DNA of 57,965 nucleotides from Lachnospiraceae bacterium (GCA_028724245.1 JAQYDI010000085.1:1-57965), one strand, 5' to 3'; counted from the stretch's first letter, positions 44,354 through 54,138 are shown. A program made the numbers and translations. The notes: generated from the letters alone by a model not told the origin.

Positions 44354-44845
44354 CTAAAATATCCTCTCTTTTTTCAGGACATATAAAAGATCCTCCAGAG
44401 ACGGGTCTCCGTTTTCCAGAACAGCCTCGTAAACAGAACGTTCCAGCTGTATTTTCCATTGATTTTCAATGGAATTGCGGACAGTTTCCGCAAGATGCCG
44501 TCTGACATCCTGCGGAAAAAGCTCCATATTTTCGAAAAACAGACACTTATGCAGTTCCGCCCGAAATTTCTGAAAAGAAAGATCAAGAAATTCCAGCTCA
44601 CCGGATTCCATTATGTACTTAAATTCACGTTCAAAATCGTCAATACTTCGACGCACCATATGATTCACACAATCATACAGGGGAGTTATAAGCTTATCCT
44701 GCAGTCCTTTCTGGTAATCCAGTTTTTTCTGTGAAACTTCTTCTAAAAACTTTTCTGAAACGGTGTGCACTTTCAGATAGTCCAAAAGCAGCGTCCACTC
44801 ATGAAATGTCCAGGAACTCCTGTTCATACAAAAGACAGTCTCCAT
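44354..44845 (-). CDS. Helical hypothetical protein
   Basis: 163 residues, all-helical, with several Trp/Phe positions (SSWTFHEWTLLLDYL) and a charged centre. No Cys motif, membrane segment or catalytic signature. AGGA lies 7 nt before ATG 44845. Immediately followed (2 nt) by the AAA+ gene, so it is probably an adaptor for it; that is inferred from coupling only. Confidence 0.75.
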   Translation of the reverse strand: METVFCMNRSSWTFHEWTLLLDYLKVHTVSEKFLEEVSQKKLDYQKGLQDKLITPLYDCVNHMVRRSIDDFEREFKYIMESGELEFLDLSFQKFRAELHKCLFFENMELFPQDVRRHLAETVRNSIENQWKIQLERSVYEAVLENGDPSLEDLLYVLKKERIF

Positions 44846-44857
44846 CTGTTTTTCCTG

Positions 44858-45103
44858 CTATTTTAAGAAAGAAAACGGAGGTTCCAGATTCCAGTCGGGA
44901 AGTTTTTTATTCATTTCTCTCAATCTTTCGTCCATAAAACTGTCTTCTGAATATCCTGCACCACTTTCCATGTTTTTCAGATCGTCCGCTACCTTTTCAT
45001 TAAAATCATCATCTGCCGAAGCTTCGGACTCTGATTTCTCATCAAATCCGCCAAAATCATCAAAAGCACCAAAATCACCAAATAATTCTTCATTGTCTGT
45101 CAT
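44858..45103 (-). CDS. Small acidic protein
   Basis: About 81 residues, strongly acidic, with phenylalanine-glycine spaced motifs at the start (LFGDFGAFDDFGGFDE) and a short basic end. AAGGAG 7 nt before ATG 45103 decides the start over GTG 45121. It lies between a coiled-coil/TM family gene and the helical protein gene, so it belongs to the same operon. It resembles a disordered linear-motif ligand. No homologue recognised. Confidence 0.7.
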   Translation of the reverse strand: MTDNEELFGDFGAFDDFGGFDEKSESEASADDDFNEKVADDLKNMESGAGYSEDSFMDERLREMNKKLPDWNLEPPFSFLK

Positions 45104-45155
45104 GTTCATACTCCTTATCACTTGTATTAATCTAAATTTCCATTATGTACCTGTT

Positions 45156-46751
45156 TTAGTTAAAATCAAACTCAATCTGCTTGATCAATTCGTTCTTCTT
45201 TTCTTTTCCATTCTTAAACTGCTGCTGGAACTGTGCAATTTCCGCCATACAGGATGCCAGATTTTCCAGACCGGCATTTACTCTTGCAGGATACTCCTTC
45301 ATCGCTTTCACAACCCGGTAAGCAAGGATACCCAGAGAGATAACACTCGCTACCAGAGAGTAAGGTGTAACAAAAGCCAGTCCAATAGATACAATAAACA
45401 CAGCCAGACATACAATATTGAGCGTATTCACATACATATTCTGGAATTTGTTGTTCTCATAATAATTTTTCATAGCTTCTGCCTGATCTTTCTGATCAGC
45501 ACCGTTTGTAATACCTGACCAGCCGTCTATGTTCAGTTCATACTCTGCAGGATATCTCTGCAAAATCTCGCCTTCATAACGTTCCAGTGCATCCTGAAGC
45601 CAGTTTTTCGTATTCTTAAAACCAAACTTTCTAACCTGAAGATCTTCATCCTCGCTGTAGATTGCCCAGTTTAACAGTTTCACTCCGATGTTGGTACATG
45701 CTTCTTTTTCCTCAATCTCCTTTAATTCCTTTTCAGCACTTTCCACATCACCCTTATGCGTTACGATCAATTCATATTTTCTCTTTTCTTTCCGGATCTC
45801 CAGTTCTTCCTGATCGTAATTTGTAATCAGATTGATCATAACCGCATCAACACGCTCTTTATAGTTGTTGTCGCTCTGCTCCACTTCATCCCCCTTCAGA
45901 GAATTCAGCAGTTTGAATATCCCGTCATATTTTGCAACATCTGTAATGCTCTGACGCATGGCATCGGTATTTCTGCAGAATTCTTTCAGGGCAGAATAAT
46001 CAAAATCAATCTCAACCGGCCGGTTCTGAATATAATTTTTATAAGCATCAACCAGGGAATCGCATATTTCTTCACTGGAGTTGATAATCGCAATCCATTC
46101 ATCGATAATCTGTGTAACCGAATATTCCAGTTCTTTATCTTTTCCGAAAATTCCGTTAAAATAGGACTGCAGCATAACAGAAGTTTCTTTTTCCAGCATG
46201 GTGGGATCCAGCGTATTCAGATACTCTTTAAACCACCTTTTTGCCACATCCAGCCTGTCAAAACGCAGATTCAACAGACAGAAAAACAATGTTGACTTCA
46301 CCGCATCCTTACGCCCGGCTTCCGCCAGTGCATTACGTGCCACATCCGGGTAGTCATTCACCCATGCGGTGATGGCAATCAATGCATAGGAAAGCCAGTA
46401 CCGTGAACTGGTGATCCACAGTTCTTCTGATAATTCCTGAATCGTACTGTTGCGAACCAGATTGATATCAAAATCTCTGACAACACCTATTACAGTACGG
46501 CGTATCTCCTCATGATTGCTGAAATTTTCCTTTAAGATCTGATCGATCTGAAGCAGACGTTCATGCGCGATCTGCTTTTCCTCCCCTTTCATCAGATCAT
46601 TTTTGAAGGTTTCAATTTTCTCATATATTTCACGCGTAGTTACACGCATGTGCTCAGTCGACTTCTTAACATTATTTACATTGGTCGTAACCGGAGCCTC
46701 GAATCCCTCGATACTTGAATTCAACTGGGCAATCGCATTTGAAGCACTCAT
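45156..46751 (-). CDS. Coiled-coil/TPR/TM family protein, copy 2
   Basis: A 531-residue protein. N-terminal coiled coil (IAQLNSSIEGFEAPVTTNVN onward), helical repeats with SRYWLSYALIAITAWVNDYP and FFCLLNLRFDRLDVAKRWF, then two TM helices (MYVNTLNIVCLAVFIVSIGL and SLVASVISLGILAYRVV) and a short cytoplasmic tail. It matches the copies at 41077 and 46769 in order and spacing. GGAGGAA precedes ATG 46751. The next gene upstream (17 nt) is the third copy. Confidence 0.83.
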   Translation of the reverse strand: MSASNAIAQLNSSIEGFEAPVTTNVNNVKKSTEHMRVTTREIYEKIETFKNDLMKGEEKQIAHERLLQIDQILKENFSNHEEIRRTVIGVVRDFDINLVRNSTIQELSEELWITSSRYWLSYALIAITAWVNDYPDVARNALAEAGRKDAVKSTLFFCLLNLRFDRLDVAKRWFKEYLNTLDPTMLEKETSVMLQSYFNGIFGKDKELEYSVTQIIDEWIAIINSSEEICDSLVDAYKNYIQNRPVEIDFDYSALKEFCRNTDAMRQSITDVAKYDGIFKLLNSLKGDEVEQSDNNYKERVDAVMINLITNYDQEELEIRKEKRKYELIVTHKGDVESAEKELKEIEEKEACTNIGVKLLNWAIYSEDEDLQVRKFGFKNTKNWLQDALERYEGEILQRYPAEYELNIDGWSGITNGADQKDQAEAMKNYYENNKFQNMYVNTLNIVCLAVFIVSIGLAFVTPYSLVASVISLGILAYRVVKAMKEYPARVNAGLENLASCMAEIAQFQQQFKNGKEKKNELIKQIEFDFN

Positions 46752-46768
46752 CTAAGTTCCTCCATTAT

Positions 46769-48514
46769 CTAAAACTGATCAAAAACTGCCTGGGCTTCAT
46801 CATTTATACCATCCGCAGCTTCATATAATTTTTTCCATTCTGCATATTCATCCAGAAGTCCCTGCAGGCATTTAAGCCCCAGACGCTTCTTCTCCGCCAG
46901 TATTTTTTCCATATCTTTTGCCCGAAAATAGAGAAAAATACCGCCGGCTACAGCTGCCAGGATGCCAATCACAAGTCCGACAGGTTTGAAAGAATGTGAA
47001 GTCACCATGGTAACAATGGAAATTGTCATGGTCAAAACAGCGGCCGCACACACAAGAAAGGCAATCTGCATCTGCTTATCTGCAAACAGTTCCTTACGTT
47101 TGTTCCTGTCATAATAACCTGAAAGTTCTCTTACATTTCTGTCATAGCTGCTTTCATCACACTTTATGCTGCATCCATCAATATCCACATTCAGCTCCGC
47201 AGGAACTTTCTGACGGTAGTCATCTGCAAAAGACGCAATACCTTTCTTTATCCACTTCTTCATATAATGAAGTGAGAACCGTCTTACCTTATCATCGGTT
47301 TCCGTAGGATTCTCAGAGAAACACCATTCAAAAAGAAGTTCAGGGAAAGTAAGCTTCTTCTCATCATTTTCAAACATTTCACTGAATTTTTTCTCTGCTG
47401 CAGCCACATCGCCTCCGGCCTGCATAATGGCTTCGTTCCGCTTGATCTCCTTATATACCTTATATTCGTTCGCTTCATAGGAACTGATCAGATTATACAG
47501 AACATCTTCAATTCGCTGTTCCACATCATCTGTGGTGACTTCTTCCTTGTCTGCCAGTTCCGTATAATGATCAACCAGCAGCTGATTCTTTTCCGCTTCC
47601 GACAGCAGCTTTTCCAGAAGTTCTCCCTCTGCACAGTGCCGCTTCAAAGCAGGAAAATGCACCTCTGTCACATGCAGCATAACATGAGCCTGTTCCTTTG
47701 CTTCCCTGACAAAATGCTGTCCCATATCCACGCTGATGGTTTCTGCCTGTACCAGCATTTTATTGAAATTCTCATTCACGATCCGCTCAAATTCAGCATC
47801 ATATCCAAATGTTCCCATAAGATATGCCTGCAGCAGATATCTCCACTCTCTTCCCGGATTTTTCATATCTGTCCGGTCCAGATAATTTACGTACCATTTT
47901 CTGGCAGCATCCTGACGTCTGAGACGCATATTTACCAGCATATAAAACAGGCAGGATGAGTTATAATTCATATTCAGTGATTTTTCAAGAGACCTGTAGG
48001 CGGCCTCTTTTTCATCACTTTTCCACAGCATTACTGCCATAATGCAGTACGCCAGCCAGTATTCCGTATTCTCCAGATATGCCTTTTCGACCTTCTTGCG
48101 GCTTACTTCATCTGAAATAATATTGGCATCCAGACCAATGACATATCCCAGAGTGATTCTTCTCAGTTCATGATAATATTTGTATTTTGTGTTATATTCA
48201 TCTGTATATTTGGTCAGCATTTTTGCCGCTTCCGACAACGCCTTGTATGTAAAATACTGATCTGACAATTCCTTTATTGCCTCAAGTACCTGACCGGTAT
48301 CCATCTCAGTATTTCCTACGTACTGCTTCAAGGCAGAAACTCTTTTATTAACGGAACTGCCAACTGCATTCGCATTATTAGACAGTACATATACATTTTC
48401 CGTACAAACCTCCAGTTCTGCCTGAAGTCTTGCATTTTCTCTGACAAGAGCATTGTATTCGGATACGAGTGAATTGTACTCATCCGCCAGCTGCCTAGCT
48501 TCTTCCTCAGTCAT
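46769..48514 (-). CDS. Coiled-coil/TPR/TM family protein, copy 3
   Basis: A 581-residue protein. N-terminal coiled coil (EYNSLVSEYNALVRENARLQ), helical core with TEYWLAYCIMAVMLWKSDEK and LFYMLVNMRLRRQDAARKWY, two TM helices (IAFLVCAAAVLTMTISIVTM and PVGLVIGILAAVAGGIFLYF), and a helical tail. Adjacent to copy 2 and 30 nt downstream of the TIR gene. Function unknown; the family may assemble as a hetero-oligomer, since three diverged copies are kept together. Confidence 0.83.
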   Translation of the reverse strand: MTEEEARQLADEYNSLVSEYNALVRENARLQAELEVCTENVYVLSNNANAVGSSVNKRVSALKQYVGNTEMDTGQVLEAIKELSDQYFTYKALSEAAKMLTKYTDEYNTKYKYYHELRRITLGYVIGLDANIISDEVSRKKVEKAYLENTEYWLAYCIMAVMLWKSDEKEAAYRSLEKSLNMNYNSSCLFYMLVNMRLRRQDAARKWYVNYLDRTDMKNPGREWRYLLQAYLMGTFGYDAEFERIVNENFNKMLVQAETISVDMGQHFVREAKEQAHVMLHVTEVHFPALKRHCAEGELLEKLLSEAEKNQLLVDHYTELADKEEVTTDDVEQRIEDVLYNLISSYEANEYKVYKEIKRNEAIMQAGGDVAAAEKKFSEMFENDEKKLTFPELLFEWCFSENPTETDDKVRRFSLHYMKKWIKKGIASFADDYRQKVPAELNVDIDGCSIKCDESSYDRNVRELSGYYDRNKRKELFADKQMQIAFLVCAAAVLTMTISIVTMVTSHSFKPVGLVIGILAAVAGGIFLYFRAKDMEKILAEKKRLGLKCLQGLLDEYAEWKKLYEAADGINDEAQAVFDQF

Positions 48515-48544
48515 GCATTTGTTTCCTTTCTATTTCTGTTGCTG

Positions 48545-51355
48545 CTATATCCTGTCGAATCTTCCAAAGACACCATAATCTTTACATGTTTTTATCGTTG
48601 ATTCGCTGATCATGTTCCTGTGTTCCATAAGATATGCTTTAAATTTTTTCATATCGGAGCCCACCCTGAGCACTGAATTTTTCAGATCAGAAACAGCTCC
48701 CGACATCTGTCTGAGAATTTTTTCTCTTGTTTCATCCGGGTCCGGATCCAGTATCAGATATGCCTGCAGCAGATTACAGATGATCCAGTCTCCTCCCACA
48801 TGAATGCGGCAGCTGCTTTGTCCGAAAGAATCCAGATTTCTGCCGGCAAGCAGCTCTGCAGTCCCGGACTTGTCTCTGCACTGTTCTTCCTTAACATACA
48901 GTACAAATACTGCCAGTGCTTCATCTGATACCCGACAGTCATCCCGATACATAAGATCCAGCATATCATCACTGTATTTTTCAGGTTTAACATTTTCAAG
49001 ATAAATACTCAATGATTTTACGGATGCTTCCGAACCGTTCCTGATCAGGATCCGGAATTTACGGCTGTCAAAATTATTATTATTCACATTCGCCATAAGC
49101 ATTTTCTCAAAAGCATCCTCACCTACCGCAAAACCATTCTGAATGAGCATTTCCACTACCTGCTCCGCCACTTCCGGAGAATCTTTTCCCGCAGCGGCGT
49201 ATTTCTGAATCAATGTCCGCAGACTGGCCTTATTAATATCCTTACTCAAAATTTTCCCCAGAACAACCGGTTTGTACATGCCATCCAATGAACATTCCAT
49301 TACATAGCGCTCCACCGTTTTTGCCGGAAAATGATCGGAAATTTCCAGAAATTTCTCTATGATAAGGCGTCTCTCTTCGCGTGAAAAATTCCCTTCACAG
49401 ACATAATGCTGCACAAAAGCACTCACACCGCTGCTGTCAAACCGGAATTTTTCATACTCTTCAATCATATCAAGAAGCTTTAATTTTTCTTCCGCCGACA
49501 TGTGCTCGGATTCCACCAGATCAGAAAGTCTCTCATAGTCAAAAAGTAGAAACTTGTCTTCCTCAGACAGCTTTTTTAAAAACAGTGCAATCACATCATA
49601 GTTCTGTTTTGCACAATATTTAAACATGGTTTTGATGTCTGCATCCGTCAAACGGGAATTACACATGGCATCGATCAGCTGAGCCTGCTTATCCAGCGGA
49701 AGCTTTCCTGAAAACTGCTCAAGAGTTTTAAAAACAGAGTACGGCAGACCATTCTTATGAATTGCCATAATAATCTCAAATTTGGAATCAATACTATCAT
49801 CCGAACGGTCAAAATACATCTCAACACGGGCCATATCATCCGGGGTAAAACCGGAAGCCGGACAACGCTGCAGAATTCTCCGGATATTAACAGATTTCTG
49901 AGCCGATTCCGGATAATGCTCCAGAATCCTGCGGAGTGCAAAACCTCCCGCGGTACTGAAAGAACCGCCAAGCATCAGATCGATCTCCTTCCAGCTCTTC
50001 ATCCGAACCAAAAAGTCCAGATACATCCGACAGCAGAAAGGGCTGTAAAGCCGGTCCGGATGTGTAAGTTTCCGCACGATCTGAACCCGGTCCTTCATGA
50101 CGCAGAAATCATAACAGAATGTCAGTACGGCATATGCCTCCGGTGAGTCAAGCTTATCGTAGAATTCCTGCTCATCCTTTGAGATCCCCTTCTCCATAAG
50201 CCTGCTCCGATAGGACTTCAGCGTATTCATAGCCTGCATATAGCGTTCTTTTTTACCCGCCTGCTTCGCCTGCATGGCAGTCATGGTATAATATACGATT
50301 TTCAGGACTGTAACACTGAGATGTGTATAATCAGCCTGCTCTGCATTCTGAATTGCTTTCCAGACCTCGGCAAATTTCGCTTCTCCCGCAAGATTCAGCC
50401 CCTGACGTACGATATTGACAACATTTAATGTATATCCTCCGCCCTGCTGTCCGCCTACGGTCGGATTAATAAAATTATCAACCAGCTTTAAAAGCTTTTC
50501 CTGAGCCTGGGGCTGCAGATAGTCAAATGCCTGAAGTTTAGCCAGTTCAGGCGGCAGATAATCCGGCTCCAGATTTTTCAGGACCGGAATCAGATGCTTG
50601 CTGCTGTCATTCCGCTGCAGAAAACGGTAGCGCTGCCACTCATTCTTCACCCATGTTGACTGGATATAATCCTCGTCCGATCCGTAAAGCAGCATGACTT
50701 TGGCACGATTCAGTGCAGCAAAGATATAAGGTTCATACTCTTCTCCTGCAACGTCCTTTAAAGTCTCGCGGCTGAAAAAAACACGATAGCCACGCTTTTT
50801 GGTCAGCATCTGATAGATTTCTTCCGCATCACAGCTGTCCCTTGTGCGGACTCCTGCATCATCCTTATCCTTATAGGATATGAACACATCATATGCAGGC
50901 TGCGCATTCATAATTGTCATGTAGCGCTCACTGATCTGATCGATTTCCGACGCATTGGCTTCATAAATTTCCCGCTGTCTGCCATATGACAGAGACATGA
51001 TCTTCAGATAATATCCATGTTCCTTCATGGCCTGAAACTGCATGCGGTGCATCGTCGGCTTATACTCGCCGGAAGCCGGATCCTGCACATATTCAATTCC
51101 GAAATGTGCAAGAAGCGCACCCCAGTAAACATCCGGATCATCCTGATCGTCTCTGAGGATTCTCTCATACTCCTGAAATGCAGCATCAAAGTTCTTATTC
51201 CGCCTCATGGTACTGGCACGGTTTAACATTTTCAGTTTCTGATCACTGTCTATTTTCGGAATCGTCAAAATTCTTCCACAGGATTCACATTCTCCGATTG
51301 TCTGATCAAGCGGGATGATCGTCCCGCCGCACATGCGACACTCTAAAACTGCCAT
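48545..51355 (-). CDS. Zinc-ribbon TIR-domain protein with large helical C-terminus
   Basis: A 936-residue protein. The ribbon (C6, C9, C23, C26) leads into a short TPR-like helix pair (about 45-90). The TIR domain spans about 154-285: YDVFISYKDKDD, GYRVFFSRETL, AKVMLLYGSDEDY and STWVKNEW, which contains the WxxxE pattern whose glutamate (E239) is catalytic in NAD-cleaving TIRs. The remaining 640 residues are helical-repeat-like with no recognised motif. TIR proteins in bacteria act as NADases or signal producers in immunity; here activation by a cluster partner is the natural guess. GGGAG lies upstream of ATG 51355. Confidence 0.88.
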   Translation of the reverse strand: MAVLECRMCGGTIIPLDQTIGECESCGRILTIPKIDSDQKLKMLNRASTMRRNKNFDAAFQEYERILRDDQDDPDVYWGALLAHFGIEYVQDPASGEYKPTMHRMQFQAMKEHGYYLKIMSLSYGRQREIYEANASEIDQISERYMTIMNAQPAYDVFISYKDKDDAGVRTRDSCDAEEIYQMLTKKRGYRVFFSRETLKDVAGEEYEPYIFAALNRAKVMLLYGSDEDYIQSTWVKNEWQRYRFLQRNDSSKHLIPVLKNLEPDYLPPELAKLQAFDYLQPQAQEKLLKLVDNFINPTVGGQQGGGYTLNVVNIVRQGLNLAGEAKFAEVWKAIQNAEQADYTHLSVTVLKIVYYTMTAMQAKQAGKKERYMQAMNTLKSYRSRLMEKGISKDEQEFYDKLDSPEAYAVLTFCYDFCVMKDRVQIVRKLTHPDRLYSPFCCRMYLDFLVRMKSWKEIDLMLGGSFSTAGGFALRRILEHYPESAQKSVNIRRILQRCPASGFTPDDMARVEMYFDRSDDSIDSKFEIIMAIHKNGLPYSVFKTLEQFSGKLPLDKQAQLIDAMCNSRLTDADIKTMFKYCAKQNYDVIALFLKKLSEEDKFLLFDYERLSDLVESEHMSAEEKLKLLDMIEEYEKFRFDSSGVSAFVQHYVCEGNFSREERRLIIEKFLEISDHFPAKTVERYVMECSLDGMYKPVVLGKILSKDINKASLRTLIQKYAAAGKDSPEVAEQVVEMLIQNGFAVGEDAFEKMLMANVNNNNFDSRKFRILIRNGSEASVKSLSIYLENVKPEKYSDDMLDLMYRDDCRVSDEALAVFVLYVKEEQCRDKSGTAELLAGRNLDSFGQSSCRIHVGGDWIICNLLQAYLILDPDPDETREKILRQMSGAVSDLKNSVLRVGSDMKKFKAYLMEHRNMISESTIKTCKDYGVFGRFDRI

Positions 51356-51374
51356 TTTCTCATCTCCCGACTGA

Positions 51375-52106
51375 TCAGTTTAAGCTTCCTCTGTTGGAGG
51401 ATTTTCTTTTATAGACACGGCACAATTCATTCCTGCGCACCAGAAGCATGGAAATTTCACGTATCCGTTCCGCTGTGTCAGGGCTCTGGCAGGTTACTGC
51501 CGAGATCAGATCAACGCACTTGCGCTGGATCATATCCTCCTGTTCACGGATCTCATTGCTGCTGACCGGATCACTGTATCTGATATCTTCAGCAAGCTTC
51601 TCCAGCATTTTTTTAATTTCTTTATCTTCTGTCATGGCAATCATGGACCGCACATCTGCAGCAAAGCTCTGCATAAAATTGGTCTGAGCCTGAAAGCTTT
51701 CCTCCTTCTGCTCCACTATCTCTCTCGCCTGTTCCGTAACAATGAGGCCAACGGCCGCATATACAAATAATACAATACTGGGGATTGCGATCAGCCATAC
51801 GGGAACCATAACACCGAAAGCACACAGAAGGATTACAACTCCGCTTACAATAAACTGAAAAGTCAGATACCGCAGACTGATTCCGATAACCGGATATCCA
51901 TATACCTTGCTCAGTGCTCCCTGATATTTATCAAAGGCGATAACAGCAGTATAATACTGAAAGGCCAATGCTGCTGCCGCAAACAGATCAGCAAGCCAGA
52001 ATGAAGCCGGATGAACACTTCTGACCGGAATCAGGAAGCTGATCACATTAAATGCCACAGCAAGAATACACAAAACAATTACAAGAGGATTTTTAAATTT
52101 TTTCAT
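51375..52106 (-). CDS. Four-TM membrane protein with cytoplasmic tail
   Basis: About 243 residues. Four hydrophobic helices (NPLVIVLCILAVAFNVISFL; FWLADLFAAAALAFQYY; LTFQFIVSGVVILLCAFG; VWLIAIPSIVLFVYAAVGLI) precede a helical charged tail of about 110 residues. No transporter motif. AAGGAG overlaps the end of the SPFH gene and stands 7 nt before ATG 52106, so the two are coupled; the frame's earlier start (52133) is within the SPFH gene. Probably an integral-membrane partner of the SPFH protein. Confidence 0.82.
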   Translation of the reverse strand: MKKFKNPLVIVLCILAVAFNVISFLIPVRSVHPASFWLADLFAAAALAFQYYTAVIAFDKYQGALSKVYGYPVIGISLRYLTFQFIVSGVVILLCAFGVMVPVWLIAIPSIVLFVYAAVGLIVTEQAREIVEQKEESFQAQTNFMQSFAADVRSMIAMTEDKEIKKMLEKLAEDIRYSDPVSSNEIREQEDMIQRKCVDLISAVTCQSPDTAERIREISMLLVRRNELCRVYKRKSSNRGSLN

Positions 52107-52108
52107 AA

Positions 52109-54076
52109 TTAATTCTCCTTCGCAGTTCCGCATTCATTGCAGAATTTTCCCATATTATTTTTATTACCACAAACGGGACAATCCCATGCAGTTTCAGCTT
52201 CAGGCTTTTTCTGTCCGCATTCTGAACAGAATTTGCCGGTATTGCCCTGACTACCGCACTTCGGACAATCCCAGGTTTCTTTCTCTGCAGGCTTCGGACT
52301 GCCGCATTCCGAACAGAATTTACCGGTATTGCCCTGATTACCGCACTTCGGACAATCCCAGGTCTTCTTTTCTGCAGGCTTCGGACTGCCGCATTCGTTG
52401 CAGAATTTGCCGGTATTTTCCTGATTACCGCACTTTGGACAAACCCAGAATGCTGCAGTTCCTGACTGAGCCGCCCCGCCCTGCTGTCCGTCTGCTGCCG
52501 GATTTACATTCTTCTGACCATCTTCTGCCAATCCATTCCGTTCTCCTCCGGCCAGACCGGAAAGCGCATCCTGTGTAAAATCAGCCACATTCTTCATACC
52601 GGCAAGACCGATTCCCAGTCCCATCAGTTCTCCGGTGAGACCGCCTGCTCCGGAGCCTCCCGCTCCGGTTAAACCATTTTTCATACTTTCAAGACCAACC
52701 ATGCGCTTTGTCTCATCTGCATATGTATAACCTTTCATCTGCATCTCACGTGCTTCCGCTTCCGACTTCAGCAGATATGCCTCCGCTTCTCCCCGCGCTT
52801 CAATCACACGGACATTTCTTGCAGTTTCGGCTTCAACAGCTTTTCTTTCGCTTCTTGCAAGAGCTTCCTTTGTCTTGATTTCCTCCGCTCTGATTTTTAA
52901 ACGCTCATCAGCCAGCTGCTGTTTAAAAGTACGCCAGTTGGGATCGTCATCCGGCGTCACAATCCTTGCAACACTGAATTTTGTGACCGACAGACCGAAC
53001 TCTTCCAGTTCTGTATTAATCAACCGGCCCAGTTCTTCCGACAGCATGTCAATATATTCGTCAATATATCTTACAGGAATATCCTTCACTCTGATCGTTC
53101 TTGCAAGATAACTTTTTACCCTGCTCATAATCAGAGTACGGAAATATCCTCTGGTATTGCTCTGTCTCCGGTTATTGGAACTGACTCCGCTGTCACCTGT
53201 ATTCAGACTCTCTCCGCCCGTAGCCAGTACACTGGATTCTTCCAGATCGGTCGACAGCAGTGCATCCTTACTTAAAACACTTTGCGTACCAACCAGATTA
53301 AATAAAAGCTTTCTTGAATTGCTTACTTTAATATTAAATTCACCTGAAGCACCAATCTCAAGCAGAATTCCGGACTCAGGATCCGTAACGCGTACTTTAC
53401 TGTCCGTACCCCATTTGATATTCATGATCTGTGCTTTGTTGATGTAATACACCTCTGCATGGAACAGATTCGCACCGCCGGAAGGAATATGATATACTTT
53501 ATCAAGAAGCGGAAGATTCTGAGTTTCCAGCGTATACCGTCCGGCACTAAATGAATCCAGTGCCTGTCCGTCACGGAAAAAGATTGCTTCCTGAGATTCA
53601 TGAACGATCAGCTGCGAACCGGTTCGGAAATCTTCAATCGGATGTTTCCATACAATATCCGAATCTCCTCCTTCATATTTAATTGTTGAAATCACACCCT
53701 CTTTGCGGACATTCTCCTTAACCATCTCCTGCTGCACATCAATGCTGCAGTCACATACCGGACAGGTATACCGCCTGGTTCCTTCTGAGGCAGTAAGGCC
53801 GATTCCGCACTGAGGACAATGAAACGCTTTCATCTTTCTGGATGTTCCTGCCTCGATTTTATTCTTGCAGACAGGACAGGATGCAATCTTGCTTCCCTGA
53901 TCATAAATGACTGAATTGCCGCAGTGAGGACACTCCACCGCTGACATACGTTCAGCGCGCACATCGATTTCACAGCCGCACTCACATGTTATCTTGTTCT
54001 GGATCAGACCTCTCAATCCATTATATGCAGTAACATAATTACCGCATTTCGGACATGCCATGGCAAATTTTCCCAT
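52109..54076 (-). CDS. SPFH-domain protein with N- and C-terminal zinc ribbons
   Basis: A 655-residue protein. Three ribbons at the N-terminus (CPKCGN/CECGC, CPHCGN/CPVCKN, CPQCG/CPVCDC), then an SPFH/band-7-like core (VWKHPIEDFRTGSQLIVHES, VYYINKAQIMNIKWG, EFGLSVTKFSVARI), an Ala/Glu helix (RAEEIKTKEALARSERKAVE) and a Gly-rich linker. Four tandem ribbons of 29 residues end the protein. SPFH proteins form large membrane-associated rings; no TM is seen here, so association may be via the four-TM protein encoded 2 nt downstream. AAGGAGA lies upstream of ATG 54076. Automatic annotation often calls such proteins virion core protein; no phage gene is nearby. Confidence 0.88.
   Translation of the reverse strand: MGKFAMACPKCGNYVTAYNGLRGLIQNKITCECGCEIDVRAERMSAVECPHCGNSVIYDQGSKIASCPVCKNKIEAGTSRKMKAFHCPQCGIGLTASEGTRRYTCPVCDCSIDVQQEMVKENVRKEGVISTIKYEGGDSDIVWKHPIEDFRTGSQLIVHESQEAIFFRDGQALDSFSAGRYTLETQNLPLLDKVYHIPSGGANLFHAEVYYINKAQIMNIKWGTDSKVRVTDPESGILLEIGASGEFNIKVSNSRKLLFNLVGTQSVLSKDALLSTDLEESSVLATGGESLNTGDSGVSSNNRRQSNTRGYFRTLIMSRVKSYLARTIRVKDIPVRYIDEYIDMLSEELGRLINTELEEFGLSVTKFSVARIVTPDDDPNWRTFKQQLADERLKIRAEEIKTKEALARSERKAVEAETARNVRVIEARGEAEAYLLKSEAEAREMQMKGYTYADETKRMVGLESMKNGLTGAGGSGAGGLTGELMGLGIGLAGMKNVADFTQDALSGLAGGERNGLAEDGQKNVNPAADGQQGGAAQSGTAAFWVCPKCGNQENTGKFCNECGSPKPAEKKTWDCPKCGNQGNTGKFCSECGSPKPAEKETWDCPKCGSQGNTGKFCSECGQKKPEAETAWDCPVCGNKNNMGKFCNECGTAKEN
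52113..52455 (-). repeat. 87-bp tandem coding repeats (zinc ribbons)
   Basis: Four units with 87-bp period encode W-DCPKCGNQGNTGKFCSECG-type ribbons (29 residues each) at the C-terminus of the SPFH protein. The two central units are nearly identical in DNA, indicating recent duplication. Confidence 0.85.
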
Positions 54077-54138
54077 AGTGTTATCTCCTTTATCATCTTA
54101 TTATGTATTTTTGATCATATGATAATCTGAATATCTGT

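Noticed and set aside
44352-44459. 36-residue N-terminal extension of the AAA+ protein
   Set aside because: It lies wholly inside the preceding gene; ATG 44351 follows that gene's stop by 2 nt with GAGAGG upstream.
48545-51355. Classic TIR-STING, Thoeris or CBASS system
   Set aside because: No SLOG/SIR2 partner, STING domain or nucleotide cyclase gene is seen in the window.
52109-54076. Reading the SPFH/zinc-ribbon gene as a virion protein and the locus as prophage
   Set aside because: No capsid, terminase, portal, tail, integrase or lysis gene is present; the SPFH core explains the sequence.
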